A DNA stretch of 64,000 bases from Protonemura montana (lineage: Eukaryota; Arthropoda; Insecta; Plecoptera; Nemouridae): the NCBI GenBank assembly GCA_947568835.1, contig OX387603.1, forward strand, positions 8,491,943 through 8,555,942. Direction: 5' to 3'. The position numbers and the translations under genes were made by a program. Shown piece by piece: positions 11,105-22,548 of the stretch (position 1 is the stretch's first letter; every line of letters begins with the position of its first letter). The notes below the pieces were generated by a model. The model was not told where the DNA came from and searched no databases. It was given only the letters and a program-made list of their open reading frames with translations.

Positions 11105-13600
11105 TTTCATTAAAATTTACATTTTTTTAATTTTTTAATTTTATTTTTAATTTATTTATTATTGGTCCAGATTGATTGTTCTACAATATTAGACATGTCA
11201 ATTTTTCTATACATCAAAACAATAAACAATAAAACAACAATATTACTAATCTTCAATTACAAGATTAAGTCACGTGTTTAAAAATTCCTTCACAGAATAA
11301 AAACATTCCTTCATTAAAAAAGCTTTTACTAAAGAAACAAAATCTTTTTGACCTTTTTTTTCTTTCAAGATCACAGGAAGTTTGTTAAAAAGTTTGATGC
11401 CTGTTATAATTGGTCCCTGTACATGATCACAGTTGATCTTGTCAATATTAAAAATTCTACATCCTGCTCTTATATCATGATCATGATTTTTTATCGTAGG
11501 TTTGTACAGATGTTTGTTATTGATAACATACATGATCATACTAAATATATACAAACATGGCAAAGGTAAAATAGAGAATTTAACAAACAACGGCTTACAA
11601 TGGTCCTTATAATATATTCCTGTAGTGGTTGGGTCATAGCTTGCCTTAGCTAAGTTTCTAACTGCACGTTTTTGTAGTGAAAATAGTTTTTTAATTTTGT
11701 GTGAATGTCCCCATAAAGTGATGCCGTACATCAGTCTTGAGTGCACATATGCGTAATAGACAGCTTTCGCTGAATTGAAATCAGACACAGCTAAAATTCT
11801 TTTCACTAAATAACAACCCGAAGCAACTTTTTTTGCAACTAGTTTAATGTGTGCTTCCCAATCGAGTTTATTATCAATAATCAGTCCTAGAAATTTAGTT
11901 TCAGTCTTTACCTGAATACTTCTACCATTAAGATATATTAAAGGGCTCGTTTCGTTATCATCATATGTCTTCTTCCTTTTAAAATTAATCAAAACCGATT
12001 TATTATTGTTAAGCAGTAGTTCGTTTTTAAAACTCCATTCTTCCATTTGCTTAACTGCATTTGAGCAAGTAGAAGCAATTGTATTTATATTGTCGCACAC
12101 AAGGTGTGTAGTGTCGTCAGCAAATGTAGTTATATCGCCATTAGTTATGGTGTTGAACAAATCATTAGTGTAAATTATGAATAATAATGGAGCTACAGTA
12201 CTGCCCTGGGGGATTCCTCTTTCTATTATAGTTTCACTTGATCTAATTGGGCCTAGTTTACTATTTATTTTGACAATTTGCGTCCTATTACTCAGGAAGG
12301 ATCTAATCCAATTATTAGCCATTCCACGAATTCCTAATCGATTAAGTTTTTCAAAGAGCTTATTGTGGTTAACCATATCAAAAGCTTTCGAATAATCATA
12401 AAATATGCCGTAAGCTTGATTTCCCGAGTATGTAGAAGACATAAGTTTATTCACAAATTGAGATATTGCAGTGGAAGTTGAATGGTTTTTACGAAAACCA
12501 TGTTGGCAATCATTTAATAGTTCATGTTGATTTATGAATGACGTTAATCTGGAGCAAAAAGCATTTTCAAAAAATTTAGAAAATACTGATTGGAGTGCTA
12601 GCGGTCTGTAGTTCTCTATCAGTTCTTTATTTCCGCTTTTATACAAAGGGCAGATAATAGACTTCTTCAATACTTCTGGAAACACACCAGTTTCTAATGA
12701 TAAGTTACATATGTAGATTAATGGTTCACACAATAAGACTGCAGCACGTTTTAAAATGTTTGCTGGAATTTCATCGTGACCAGCCGATCTTTTTCTGGTT
12801 ATTTTTTTAAATATTTCGTAATACTCTTTTCTTAGTAATGGAAATAAAAAGATACTCTTTTTATTTATTGTTATTTTATTTTTGTCTTGCAAGCTATTTT
12901 TATAAACGGGAATGTCCTCAAATAATGTCACTAGATTCATGATAGATTCTTTAAAATAGTTATTGAACAATTCCACAATTTCTTTGGTCTTTGTCACACT
13001 ATTTCCCTCATATTTCAAAGAAATTTCATCCCCATTATGGTTTCTTGAATTGTTATTATTTTTACGTATTATTGCCCAAGCAGCCTTTGATTTATTGTCT
13101 GCATTTTGTATTATATTTCTATTGTGTGTATTTATGGCCAAGGTGATTTCTGTCCTATATCTCTTTAATAGTTGTTTATATTTCTCTTTACTCTTAGCAG
13201 ATCCACTATTTCTATGTTTGAGGTATACATTTTTTACTTCAGAACTTAATGTGAGTAATTCTTTGGTATACCACTTTTTTCTGCTCTGTCTATAAGACAA
13301 TTTGATTTTCTTAACGGGGAATGCTACATTGAAACATGTATTAATCTTGAACATAAAAAGGTCAAACGCTGAATTAACATCCTCTAGTTTTATTACAGGC
13401 TCCCAATTGACCTCTTGTAGCTTCATCAAAAATACATCTACCTGACATTCTTTAAAGCATCGTTTATAAACATATGAACTGTCCTCTTGTGATGGCTTTT
13501 CCAATTGCTGATCTTTTATGATAGTAACAACTTGAGCTAAATGATCTGATAGTCCCATGTCAATATTATTCTGTAAAATCACAGTATTTGTATTAGTAAT
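11105..13600 (-). mobile_element. 5'-truncated non-LTR retrotransposon (LINE) with intact RT frame
   Basis: An uninterrupted minus-strand frame, 13582-11270, gives 770 residues. Residues 1-20 keep the end of the APE endonuclease (SDHLAQV), so the rest of that domain is lost by 5' truncation. The RT core follows: NYRPLAL near residue 325, HGFRKNHST, YDYSKAFD near 396, GIPQGSTVAPLLF, and the catalytic FADD near 485. A thumb and C-terminal region follow. The order and motifs are typical of Jockey/CR1-like LINEs, but I cannot fix the clade. The 3' (left) flank at 11105-11160 is a run of A/T consistent with an A-rich tail. The lack of stops over 770 codons points to recent insertion. Because the 5' part is missing, it is not autonomous. 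Confidence 0.85.
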
Positions 13601-13904
13601 AATGATTACTAATAATAATGATAATTATAATGATAATTAACTTTCGGGCTTTTAGGCTGTCGGGGGTTTTCGGGCTCAGTATTATTGCAGTGAACTATTT
13701 CGGGGTGGACTGGATCTAAAAAAAGTTCTAATATTCCTAGTTTGGGCACATAGCCGGGACTTAAACATGGGGGTCGGGTTCGGTCTGCGCTGACAAAAAG
13801 CAATAAATATCAAGTATCTGGTAGTCGAAAATTTGACTTGTCAAAAAATTGGCAGGTAAAAATGGTTACTTTTATGATACAAGAAAACATTTAATTTTAT
13901 TATC

Positions 13905-15300
13905 AAAATGATCAAAGCGGGAGGAATGGCTGGAACAGAATGGCTAGGAAGAGTAATGAGAGCAGCATGGAAAGAAAGTAAAGTACTGAAAGATTAGACA
14001 AAAGGCGAGATTGTAGTGATTTTTGAAAAAGGAGACCGAAAGGAATGCAAGAACTATAGAGGAATCACTCTCATTAATCAGTGTGCAAAGGTATATGAAA
14101 GAATTATGGAAAATAGGCTAAAAAATATAATTTAACCAAATCTACGAGACGAACAATATTAGAAAAAAAGATCAACTGTTCATTTAATATTTACTTTAAG
14201 AAATATAATGGGAAAGAAATGGGAAAAGAGATAGTAGTTATGCATGTCTTTTTACGATTTAGAAAAGACATATGATAATTTATCCAGAGAGAAAGTGTGG
14301 AAATGTCTGATTAGAAAATGAGTTGGAGAGGAGATGTTGAAAATAATTACAAGCTTGTACAGGAATTGTCATAGTAGAGTAAGAATTTTAGAGGGGTATC
14401 CAAAAATGGATACCAATAACGAAGGGATTAAGACAAGGAAGTGTTTTGTCACCTTTGCTGTTCGTGGTGGTAATGGATTAAGTGTTAAGAGAAGTAAAAG
14501 AGGAAGAAAAGGAAACAAATACATGCATTTATGCTGATGATATTGAGAGATGTTGAGAATATTGAGAGATGGGAGAAAATAATGGGGATTTACTGAATGA
14601 AAATAAATCAAAGTAGGAGTGAGGCGGTAGTGATGAAGAGAAGAAAAGGAAATGGAACTAAAATTAAACTTTGAGATAGATAAATAGAAGAAAAAAAAGA
14701 ATTCAAATATTTGGAAAACATGATCAATAAAAATGCAAGAATCGAAACAGAAATAAACAAAAGAATACAACAAGGGGAAAATGTTTACAACAAAGTCAGA
14801 AAACTAATTTGGGACAAAAACTTCCCCAAAAAAATGTAAGGTTCTAAGATGTATTACGAACCCATTTTAATGTATGGGTGTGGATCGTGGAGTTTGAAGG
14901 GAACAGAGGAAAGAAGATGGAAGCAGCGCAGTATTGAGGGTGACGAAGTTGGACAAGATTACAAGCAAAATATTGAGTAAACGAATAAATATAGAGAGAA
15001 TAGATTTTAAAATTGGGAAAGAAAGATTGAAATTGTTTGGAAAAATTATGAGAATGGAGGAAGAAAGATTGCCAAGAGAGATTTTAAGCTTGGAATATGA
15101 GAGAAGGGGAAGAGGAATACCAAGAGAAAGATGGATACAAAAGTATAAGATGATGTGGAGGAAAGAGGTTGGAAATGGAATGAAGAAGAAGAGAAAGAAA
15201 GCTGGCTGGATAAGGAGATATGGAAGAAGTGGGTGAATGAAAAGGAAAATGAAAAAGAGCATGAAGAGGACGAAAAATGGTTTGGCGTAGTCAAACTGTG
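13905..15300 (+). mobile_element. decayed non-LTR retrotransposon, plus strand
   Basis: Translated fragments in shifting frames read AGGMAGTEWLGRVMRAAWKE, KGDRKECKNYRGITLINQCA, an aspartate-containing block like FLDLEKAYD (broken by a frameshift near 14250), LKIITSLYRN, and the terminal block FGKIMRMEEERLPREI with RGIPRERWIQKYK. These are RT and C-terminal motifs of a different LINE lineage from the one just upstream. Several stops and frameshifts (for example after LKD near 13996) show it is dead. The A/G-rich composition gives long spurious minus-strand frames. Confidence 0.7.
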
Positions 15301-15699
15301 GTCTTACTAAATGCCTTAAATTAAACATTTTCTATCTGTTGTAATAAATAGAAGAAAAAAATCGATTTAAAAGAAATCCAATGTTGAATATTTGCATGCT
15401 TTTTAAAAATATTTGTATTTTCAAACATGTTCTGTTTGATTTTTTTTATTAGAACAGCTTTTTATCTTAAAGCTTATTAGATTTGTACCAAAATACTTCT
15501 AGTTTCTATAAACCTAACAGCGTTTTCAGGATCAGAACCCAGCCGATACTGCGTGTCAGCCAATTTAACTCCGACCATATTTTCTTTCCCCGAGATCGAA
15601 GAAAAATAACATCCACAAAACGTGACAACTGCGTTCTACGAAAACGACCTCGTTTTGGTAGCTAACCTTTGACAAAATCAAAGAAAATAATTCTCTCTC

Positions 15700-15790
15700 A
15701 CCGACAGACGGCGAGTTCAGGAGATGGAACAACGTCTCAAGCGCCACGGCGATCCTTGAAAGATTCTTGAAATCACCAGACGCCTTTCAA
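15700..15790 (-). pseudogene. remnant of paralogous exon 3 end of the lectin-like gene
   Basis: The minus strand reads SRIAVALETLFHLLNSPS before a GTGAGA donor. The intact gene has SRIYAVIEALDALFNLLRSP before GTGAGT at the end of its exon 3. The match in sequence, strand and splice phase region shows a duplicated exon end. No intact upstream part of exon 3 was found beside it. Together with 10541-10615 it frames a paralogous intron 3 swollen by two LINEs. Confidence 0.5.
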
Positions 15791-15835
15791 GCGGCGTCGG
15801 ATGATGGTGATTGCAATGCAACACAATACAATTGA

Positions 15836-15925
15836 GTGAGTGTAGTTGAAGAAGAAGATGAACCTAACCTAGCCCAAAAGGGAGGAGAAGAAACCCGGCG
15901 GCGGCACATTGCCTACTCGATTCGT
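15836..15925 (-). repeat. fragment of 5S-derived SINE body
   Basis: gatgaacctaacctagcc, then aagggaggagaagaaacccg and gcctactcgattcg, match the middle-to-3' part of the SINE family in reverse orientation. Confidence 0.5.
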
Positions 15926-15955
15926 TGAGCTCCGAAGGGATGCAGAGAAGGTGCT

Positions 15956-16187
15956 ATGTCCAGCACAGAGGTGACGATGAGTGTCCGCTTCTTTGCATGG
16001 AGAAAACAAGTACTCTGCCACAAAATGTCCAGCACATAGGTGACGGCGAGTGTCCGCTACTTTGCGTGGAGCGAAACGAGCACCCTGTCATGGAATGTCC
16101 AGCACATAGGTGACGGCGAGTGTCCGCTTCTTTGCGTGGAGCAAAACAAGCACCCTATCATGGAATGTCCATCACAGAGGCGACGGA
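15956..16187 (+). repeat. minisatellite, 70-bp unit, ~3.3 copies
   Basis: Units begin with atgtccagcacakaggtgac at 15956, 16025, 16095 and 16165 (partial). Each continues gagtgtccgcttctttgc, tggagcraaac and caccctrtcatgg. Units 2 and 3 are nearly identical; unit 1 is more diverged. The period is 69-70 bp, not a multiple of three, so the short reading frames across it are not a repeated protein. Confidence 0.8.
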
Positions 16188-16384
16188 ATAAAATGGTAAA
16201 ATCTCTCCCCCAACACCCATTAATTTAATTTCCTTTTCATTTACGCATCAATGCCCTGAAGACATTTTGAATATTAAATGTTTTACTATTTGAACAAATA
16301 AATGTATCGATTCTCTTTTTTATTATTTTTTTTTAGCCAGCAGTTAGATAGTTTATATTGCAAGCTCTATTTTGTAGAAAGTTT

Positions 16385-16690
16385 AGAGGGATGGAAGTAA
16401 GTACAGCAACTTCATTCGCCTTGCTTATTAACCTCTCAACAGCATGGCTTTGTGGAGGAATCCTGCTGTTAGAGTTGTACCGTCCTTCGGAAGGAACGTT
16501 AAGCCGGTGGTCCCCTTGGTGCTCTTCGATGGGAGTAGGCTGCGTGCCGGCACCAGGTTTCCCTTCCTCTCTTCTAGCCTAGGTTAGGTTCATCATCCTC
16601 ATCATCATAGTCCACTCATTCATCGACGCCATTAGACCAGTGCCGCATGGCCAGATGTCAAAGCAGTGCGTCGTTAAACATCACAAATAA
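16385..16690 (+). repeat. 5S-derived SINE, 5' truncated
   Basis: Lacks the 5S-like head. The body starts around agtttagagggatggaagta and runs through gtaccgtccttcggaaggaa and ggtgctcttcgatgggagta to cagtgcgtcgttaaacatca. It lies just downstream of the minisatellite and the inverted fragment at 15.84 kb. Confidence 0.65.
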
Positions 16691-17024
16691 AAATATATAA
16701 AAGTAGATTATTGTTTAAAGCAATATCAGAGTGAAATTAAGGTGAATCACAAACTGCGAAATGAGTTAGAGTATTTGCTCGCTGATCCTTGCTCAAGTCA
16801 AAACTATACTTAGGATATTTCTAAAACGTTTACTGAACTCATGTTAAAATAAAGGATATTGGATTCGTTGGCTGTCGAAATAAATTCTCGAAAAGTACAT
16901 GCGCATCTAGGATTTTTTTTTCGATGTCGACATCTATCTTTCGACCGAGAACTACCAAGGTTATCGACTGATAGTTGCCAATAGTAAATGTAGATGGCAA
17001 TCAAGTGCGTTCTCGATCGCCGAG

Positions 17025-17185
17025 ACCAGTGGCGTAACTACCAGCAGAGCAGGTGGGGTGACCGCCCCCGGGCGTATTTTCCTCATAGGGGGGGCCCACG
17101 AGCGAAGGTTCGTGACGCCCGCCAGGATAGAAAAACGCGGGTGCGTGCCGTTCCTCGCGCCGGCCGTCGAACTCGTGCCCACGAC
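17025..17185. repeat. GC-rich block with a transposon-end-like start
   Basis: cagtggcgtaactaccagca begins a block of ~160 GC-rich bases (ccgcccccgggcgtatttt, agggggggcccacgagcg) in an AT-rich setting. CAGTGGCGTA is a common terminus of hAT-like and related DNA transposons. A CCACTG-type end pointing the other way occurs at ~21660 (gacgccactggcta), but only ~9 bases pair, so I do not claim a complete element. Confidence 0.3.
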
Positions 17186-17189
17186 CCAC

Positions 17190-17880
17190 GTTAAATTTAT
17201 TTGTTGTTTGCCAGAAAAATCTATAAGTTAAGAGTTGCATTTCAAGCACTCGTACTTCCTCATTGTGGCTGTGGGACTTGCCTACTCCTGGTAATGGTTA
17301 CATAGTTACTACGTTGCTACTGCCGCTGAGTGTGTAGGCTATACATTCAAAGCTACTGCCTTACTCTTTGTCAGCACAAAATAACGAATTTGCATTTTTT
17401 TTGCGGGTATGGGTAACTTATTTTTCCCAATTGTGGGAAAAAATGCTGTTACACAATACAGTAAGTAGTTTAGTAGTCACTGTTCACTGGGCAGTGGTGG
17501 GCTACGACGGCAGTCACAGTGGGGACATCACGGGGCCCAATAATGGCTTAATTAAATGTGACGATAACAAGAAAGTGAATACACTTCCTAAAATCAGCAG
17601 CTTTATCAAGTGCACTGGTTTAAGTTTTCCAGTATGCAGCGATAGTTTGGGCTTGACAAAAGGAACTTCTAATAACACTGGGGATTTGTCTGACGTGTAC
17701 CACAAGAAAATGTGGTGAGAATAGATTAGATCATACTTATAAAGTGCGGAGGTTAATTAATAATGATCCTCGTTTCAGTTCTTCTCCATCAAATTTGGCG
17801 CAAGTTGTCTTATTTCATTTCCTCCCATATAAAGTTTACTACGTGGTCCCTTGGATCTTAAATCTATCATTCTTTCTTAA
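17190..17880. other. unassigned sequence
   Basis: Non-repetitive at the level I can see. A 116-codon plus frame at 17368-17718 has no recognisable domain and no clear splice context, so I do not call it. Confidence 0.25.
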
Positions 17881-17883
17881 TCT

Positions 17884-18410
17884 GTGGCCACGAAATATTT
17901 CCTGAACAATTTCCTTGTTGACAAGTGTCCATGTCATCCTTCGGGGCATTTTCCGACTTGTACTGAGTCAAAGCAAAGCTTTTCTGCAAGCTACTATGAA
18001 ACAAAATCCAAAACAGGGCTTGGCTGTTCACCTGCACTCGATGTCGCGTATTGTCAATCAAGTTGTGAATATCATTGCAAATTGAATTTGATGAAGCTAT
18101 CTATTAGCTGTCTCAGTACTCGTACGAGACTGAAATATCTGCGTTCTCGTCATGTCGAGACAGCTTAAATTTCCTGAAACGAAGAAAGAATAAATAATCC
18201 AACTGCTCGCAAACATAATCAAGACATCGTTGGTGCCACGAAAAATTTCCTCATTGACAAGGGCCCATGTCGTCCTTCGGTACCTTTTCCGACTTGTACT
18301 GAGTCAAAACGAACCTTTTCTGCTATCCACTATGAAACAAAATCCAAAACGGGGCTTGGCTATTCACTAGATGACACGTATTGTCGATCGCATTGGCTAT
18401 TTGCTGACAG
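17884..18410 (+). repeat. tandem duplication, ~350-bp spacing
   Basis: 17884-18070 and 18235-18410 share in order: tggccacgaaatatttcctg / tgccacgaaaaatttcctc, ttgacaagtgtccatgtc / ttgacaagggcccatgtc, tccgacttgtactgagtcaa (identical), atgaaacaaaatccaaaac (identical) and gggcttggct. Neither copy has a continuous shared reading frame, so this is a non-coding duplicate or two members of an unclassified repeat. Confidence 0.65.
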
Positions 18411-19219
18411 AAAAGAAGACAAGTAGCTGTTTAAATAAAGGGAAGCTACCCCTGGGCAAATAGAATACATGACTGCAAACATATATTGGTCATTTTTCAC
18501 CTAGGTTTTTTCACCTAGATTTTTCACAAAAAATCTTGGTAAATATTTTGCTCACTGATATATCAAACCGACTGCCTCAATATTCCCCAGGCTGTATACA
18601 CAGCTTTCAGGCACTTATGTAGAGGCATAGTGTTTTTTAATAAGCTGCATACATAGGCTTGCAATCAAATGGGTCAAGGTTACCTTTAGTAAGCTTTTGG
18701 AGACCAATCACAAAGGAATATGTGGCTAATTTCAGTTTTTCCTCAGATGATTGCAGATACGCTGCTGAACCATGGCTGTTAACCAACCTGAGAGATCGCC
18801 CAAATGCCAGACTCGGAAGTGCGTCGAGCGCTGTACCGGAGTCCAAAGCAATAGCTTTGAAAAAAATGTTAAAAGCTGGGTTTTTTAAGGATAAGTAAAA
18901 ACGACTAATTTCCCTAATTCATCAAGTGTAAGTTGCAAAACGTCAGGAAAATTTGTTGTTTCTACATGGTATTTAAAAATCTAGCTGTGATTTTTTTTTA
19001 TAATTTCTTAGCTACAATTAGATTGTGGTTGGTTGCGTGGTACTTGGCATTAAAATATGCATTTGTAGTTTCTTTACATTTCTTAGCAATGTATTGGTTT
19101 GGGTTGGTTGTTGGTTGTCTGGCATATTGATAGCAATTAAGAATTATGGAGACTTAAATTTAAGCAAAAATAATAATAATTTAACTTTGGTGATGAGAAT
19201 TTACTACTAATGACGTCCT

Positions 19220-20072
19220 AATTATTCGATGACTGCGTTGGCAATATTGTTGAATGCGTCGGCTTGTCGCTCGTGCTGATCCCGAATGCCGTTGAGGGCC
19301 TTTGCAGTATCCTCGACAGCATTTACTGTGCCTGCCGAGTTCTCGGCAAACGAATCTTAGGTATCGGCTGACAGCGGAGGGGCAAGCTCTAGTGCAGCCT
19401 GAACATTTCTTTTCTTTTTGGCTTCTAAAAATGAAACAAAATGGGTTAAAGTTTAAATTTTCTGTTGTTGCTTTGTTCACACATCAACATTTGTGGGTTA
19501 CTTTTACTGGAAATTTGCATTTGGTTTCTGCAGCTACAGAAGTTAAATTTCTCGTTGTTGAAGCTTAAATAAGAATGAGCACAGGTGTTACATACAATTT
19601 TCCAAGACTTATTAAATTCTTATTTACTTGCTTAAACTACTACATGCTTCTTGTTGCATGCTCTCCGCTATTCCGTCTTCTTCGAACTGAGACAAGACGA
19701 TTAATGTTAATATTTATATTAATATTCATTCATTAGTAAATTCACAAGTTACCACAAATAACGTAGTGCGCTATTCTCACAAATAAAATATATTCACCGG
19801 GGTTAATCGCCCTGCTGCAGTCAGCCAATGCTACTGTCAATTGTTGTGGTGTTATGTCGCTGTTGTCTCCGCTCTCGGGAACACTGACGTTACCCATCAC
19901 CGCTTCCGCTCCCAGGAAGGACAGCAGTTTCTCATCCAGTGTTGTGGGCTGTATATTGTTGGGTATCGGTAGGCCTCCATTGGTAGGTATTGGTAGGCCA
20001 GTACCACAGTTATGGGCTCGAACTCAGGCAGCCTTCTTTCTAGCGGCACATTTTCAGTCCGTCCATGCCTGA
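19220..20072 (-). pseudogene. possible decayed two-exon gene piece
   Basis: The minus strand holds two coding-like blocks. 20072-19799 starts after a TTTCTCAG acceptor and contains NIQPTTLDEKLLSFLGAEAV and DNSDITPQQLTVALADCSRA, then a CCCG|GTGAAT donor. 19420-19220 contains LELAPPLSADT, a stop, then GTVNAVEDTAKALNGIRDQH and FNNIANAVIE before a stop. The helical, Ala/Leu/Asn-rich texture and the TPQQ word recall the tail of the lectin-like protein at 1.7-8.2 kb. An in-frame stop and an apparent frameshift at the start of the first block suggest decay, but a real gene with other splice sites is not excluded. Confidence 0.35.
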
Positions 20073-20561
20073 GAAACAGAGCATTATGTGTTTGTTCTTC
20101 AAGATAAGTTATTTTAAAATAATTTGATCAATAATGGATGGATATCAAAAATTGTGAACATTCATGATTGTAGATTCTTTGGTTAAAGGGTCCAGTAAAG
20201 CTAAAATCAGTTTGTATTTGAATTGTATTGTCAATTTATTGGCATTCTATTATCTATGCTACTATTATATTCATTATAATGCAGATGAATTTCCTGCCTT
20301 TTACTCATCTTCTTAAAACGTGCTTGTAATTATACCACAATTAAACAAAATAACGCGACCCAACTATAACAGCGCAGTTAACTTTCGATTTCAACATGAA
20401 TAGTGCGTTTGACAAGCTCGCGATTTGTTCGGCCGAGAGCTGAGAATTTGGCTGAGTCGGTAAAGTAGTTTTAGCGGCAAACGCCACTCGATCGAATGCT
20501 CAACGATCGACTTGACGGTCTCTCGAACGTTCACTTGTCAATTGGCGTAGCATCCCCACTA

Positions 20562-20645
20562 AGAAGAACTTTTTCAAGCACCGCTGAGGCTGATGGCAAA
20601 GAAATAAGGGCAAGAAATTTTCCTGACGGGTCACTTATACAGGTT
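20562..20645 (+). repeat. 84-bp inverted copy of a coding block at 22.63-22.71 kb
   Basis: The plus strand encodes TFSSTAEADGKEIRARNFPD and GSLIQ. The minus-strand exon at 22549-22789 encodes ASSSTAEAAGKEIRARNFAD and GSLIQ. The DNA is nearly identical over ~84 bp. The match stops exactly where a Penelope-like fragment begins, so this is either a displaced exon piece or part of a repeat. Confidence 0.6.
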
Positions 20646-21335
20646 CTTTCCACATTGACAACTTACTTCATAATTTACGCCTTTACATTCTAATGGAACC
20701 TGACCCTTCACTGGTCTGACCATTGTGCTTATTTTTCTAATGCTGTAAATATCTGATTTTTTGACAATACTTTTATAGTCTTCTCTCCTATCTTTGGTGC
20801 ATATGGCAAAACTGTAATGGATTTGATTTCATCTAAGCTGGTTTCACTAATTCCTTTTTCAATTATTTCAGCGTTAAATCCTTTTTTTTTAACCTGTCAT
20901 TTTTTCAAGTACTCTTCTTATTTCTTTGGTTTACTAACTATTCTGTTAAAAAATTGTCCTACGTGTTTCCTTTTTTCCCGCGTAGTGTTCCTCATCTGTT
21001 AATCTCGCTGATCTAGTCGCTAATGTGTTTAGTACCCCGTGTTTTTGGCTAGGATGATGACATGAATCTGCGAGTAAGACCCTGTTTGTGTTTGTTTTAT
21101 TTCTGTAGACTGTGTGCCCTAATGAGCCATCTTCTTTTCTAACAACCAAAACATCAAGAAAAGCTAAACATCTATTATCTTCTACATCCACAGTGAATTT
21201 TATCCTATCATCCTATTCATGTGTTCTAAAAAGGTATCTAAATTTACCCTCCCATGATACCAAACCAAAAAAAAAATCATCTAGGTACATACCTGAAAGA
21301 GCACCTTTTAGGTTTCAGTTCCGCACTATTTAACT
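20646..21335 (-). mobile_element. Penelope-like retroelement fragment
   Basis: Minus-strand blocks read LAFLDVLVVRKEDGSLGHTV, YRNKTNTNRVLLADSCHHPS, QKHGVLNTLATRSARLTDEE, then EIKSITVLPYAPKIGEK and MVRPVKGQVPLECKGVNYEV with SCQCGKNLYK. This order, the late RT (LDVLV, YRKPTHTN, HHPSQK, L.TL..RA) followed by the start of the GIY-YIG linker region, is characteristic of Penelope-like elements. The frame is broken (for example near 20900-20945 and 21216), and the GIY-YIG nuclease itself is cut off at 20646. It is a dead 3' part. Confidence 0.7.
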
Positions 21336-21687
21336 CTTATTTATTCTTTATTTATTCTTCACTTAGCATTAAAAACCCAGTTTAAATAGTTGTTGAAAAA
21401 ACGTGTGCTACGGTCAGATAGAGTGCCTATAGATGAGGAGAGACGTGGAAAGTTAGTAGATAGATTGGCGAGACTCCGAGAGAAGAGGACCACCCTAGGT
21501 AGTAGGTTGCATTTTCCGACTGTTTTTTTTCCTCAATTAAAAATGAAATAAAGCGATGGAAGTGTAGAATTGCTACAATTATTTCAACAAATGCATGTTG
21601 CGCTGTGATAGTCCCCATTACATGCTCGCACTCATTCTTGGTGCTGTGCTCCTACAACGACGCCACTGGCTACAACTTCAAACAAAT

Positions 21688-22130
21688 GCTTGCATCTTGG
21701 TAACACCGTCGCTCAAGAGACAACCAAAGTTAAGCAACACAGCGCTGAGTCAGATATTGGATGGGTGATCAATGATCATCATGCACATGGTCGGTTCTGT
21801 TCGGGAGAGAGGTTAGTGGGACGAAAGTTAGTACAGCAACTTCCCTCGCCTTGCTTAAAAACCTCGCGATTGCATGGATTTGTAGAGGAATCCTGTTGTT
21901 CGAGTTGTACCGTCCTTCGGAAGGGATGTTAATAGTGGTCCTCTTGATGCTTTCCGACAGGATTAGGCTACATGCTGACATCGGGTCCCCCCTCCTTCCT
22001 CCTAGATAAGGTTAGATTTCTTATCATCCTCATCATCATCATCATCCACTCATTCACCGACGCCAGTAGATCAGTGTCACAGAGCCAGATGTCAAAACAG
22101 TGCGTCGTTAAACACAACAATAATAATATA
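21688..22130 (+). repeat. 5S-derived SINE, near full length
   Basis: The head (ttggtaacaccgtcgctcaa, gacaaccaaagttaagcaac, acagcgctgagtcagatatt, ggatgggtgat) is followed by the complete family body and a tail of catcctcatcatcatcatca then cagtgcgtcgttaaacacaa. An A-rich ataataatataaaaataaaa run follows, consistent with a 3' tail. This is the most complete copy for a family consensus. Confidence 0.75.
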
Positions 22131-22548
22131 AAAATAAAACTAAAACTAAAACTACAGAAGATGTTTATTTAAAAATATAAATTTATTTCTCCAAGGAGAT
22201 ATAATTGAATGGAATATTCGCCTGTAAAGGCGAAAAGATGCATTACCAGCCAAAAAGCAAGACCACTGAGACTAGGTAAAGACAAAGTGTTTGCATACCG
22301 TATCGCCCAATGCGTAAATTAATTTCGTACAGAAAGGCATCTCTCATCAACTTCGTGGTCAGGGCATGGAAAGAAATCTGCATACTGATGGCAAACATAT
22401 CTTATACAATCAGATTGACCAAGCACCGTATACTGCACCCTATAAACTCAATGCCACACTACTATTATATAATATAATATTTCCATCAAATTTCGTTTGG
22501 CCATTATTACCAGAAATTCAGAAATGTTGCCATTCATGTTCGTAAAAT
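22130..22548. other. intergenic, AT-rich, no feature seen
   Basis: Between a SINE and the basic C-terminal exon. Any 3' untranslated region of that exon's gene would lie here. No polyadenylation site is assigned. Confidence 0.3.

Noticed and set aside
14369-15328. Long minus-strand Leu/Phe/Ser-rich frames (134, 153 and 82 codons)
   Set aside because: They are antisense to an A/G-rich decayed LINE; pyrimidine-rich DNA gives few stops.
15956-16187. CRISPR-like array
   Set aside because: Whole 70-bp units repeat with no unique spacers, and the genome is eukaryotic.
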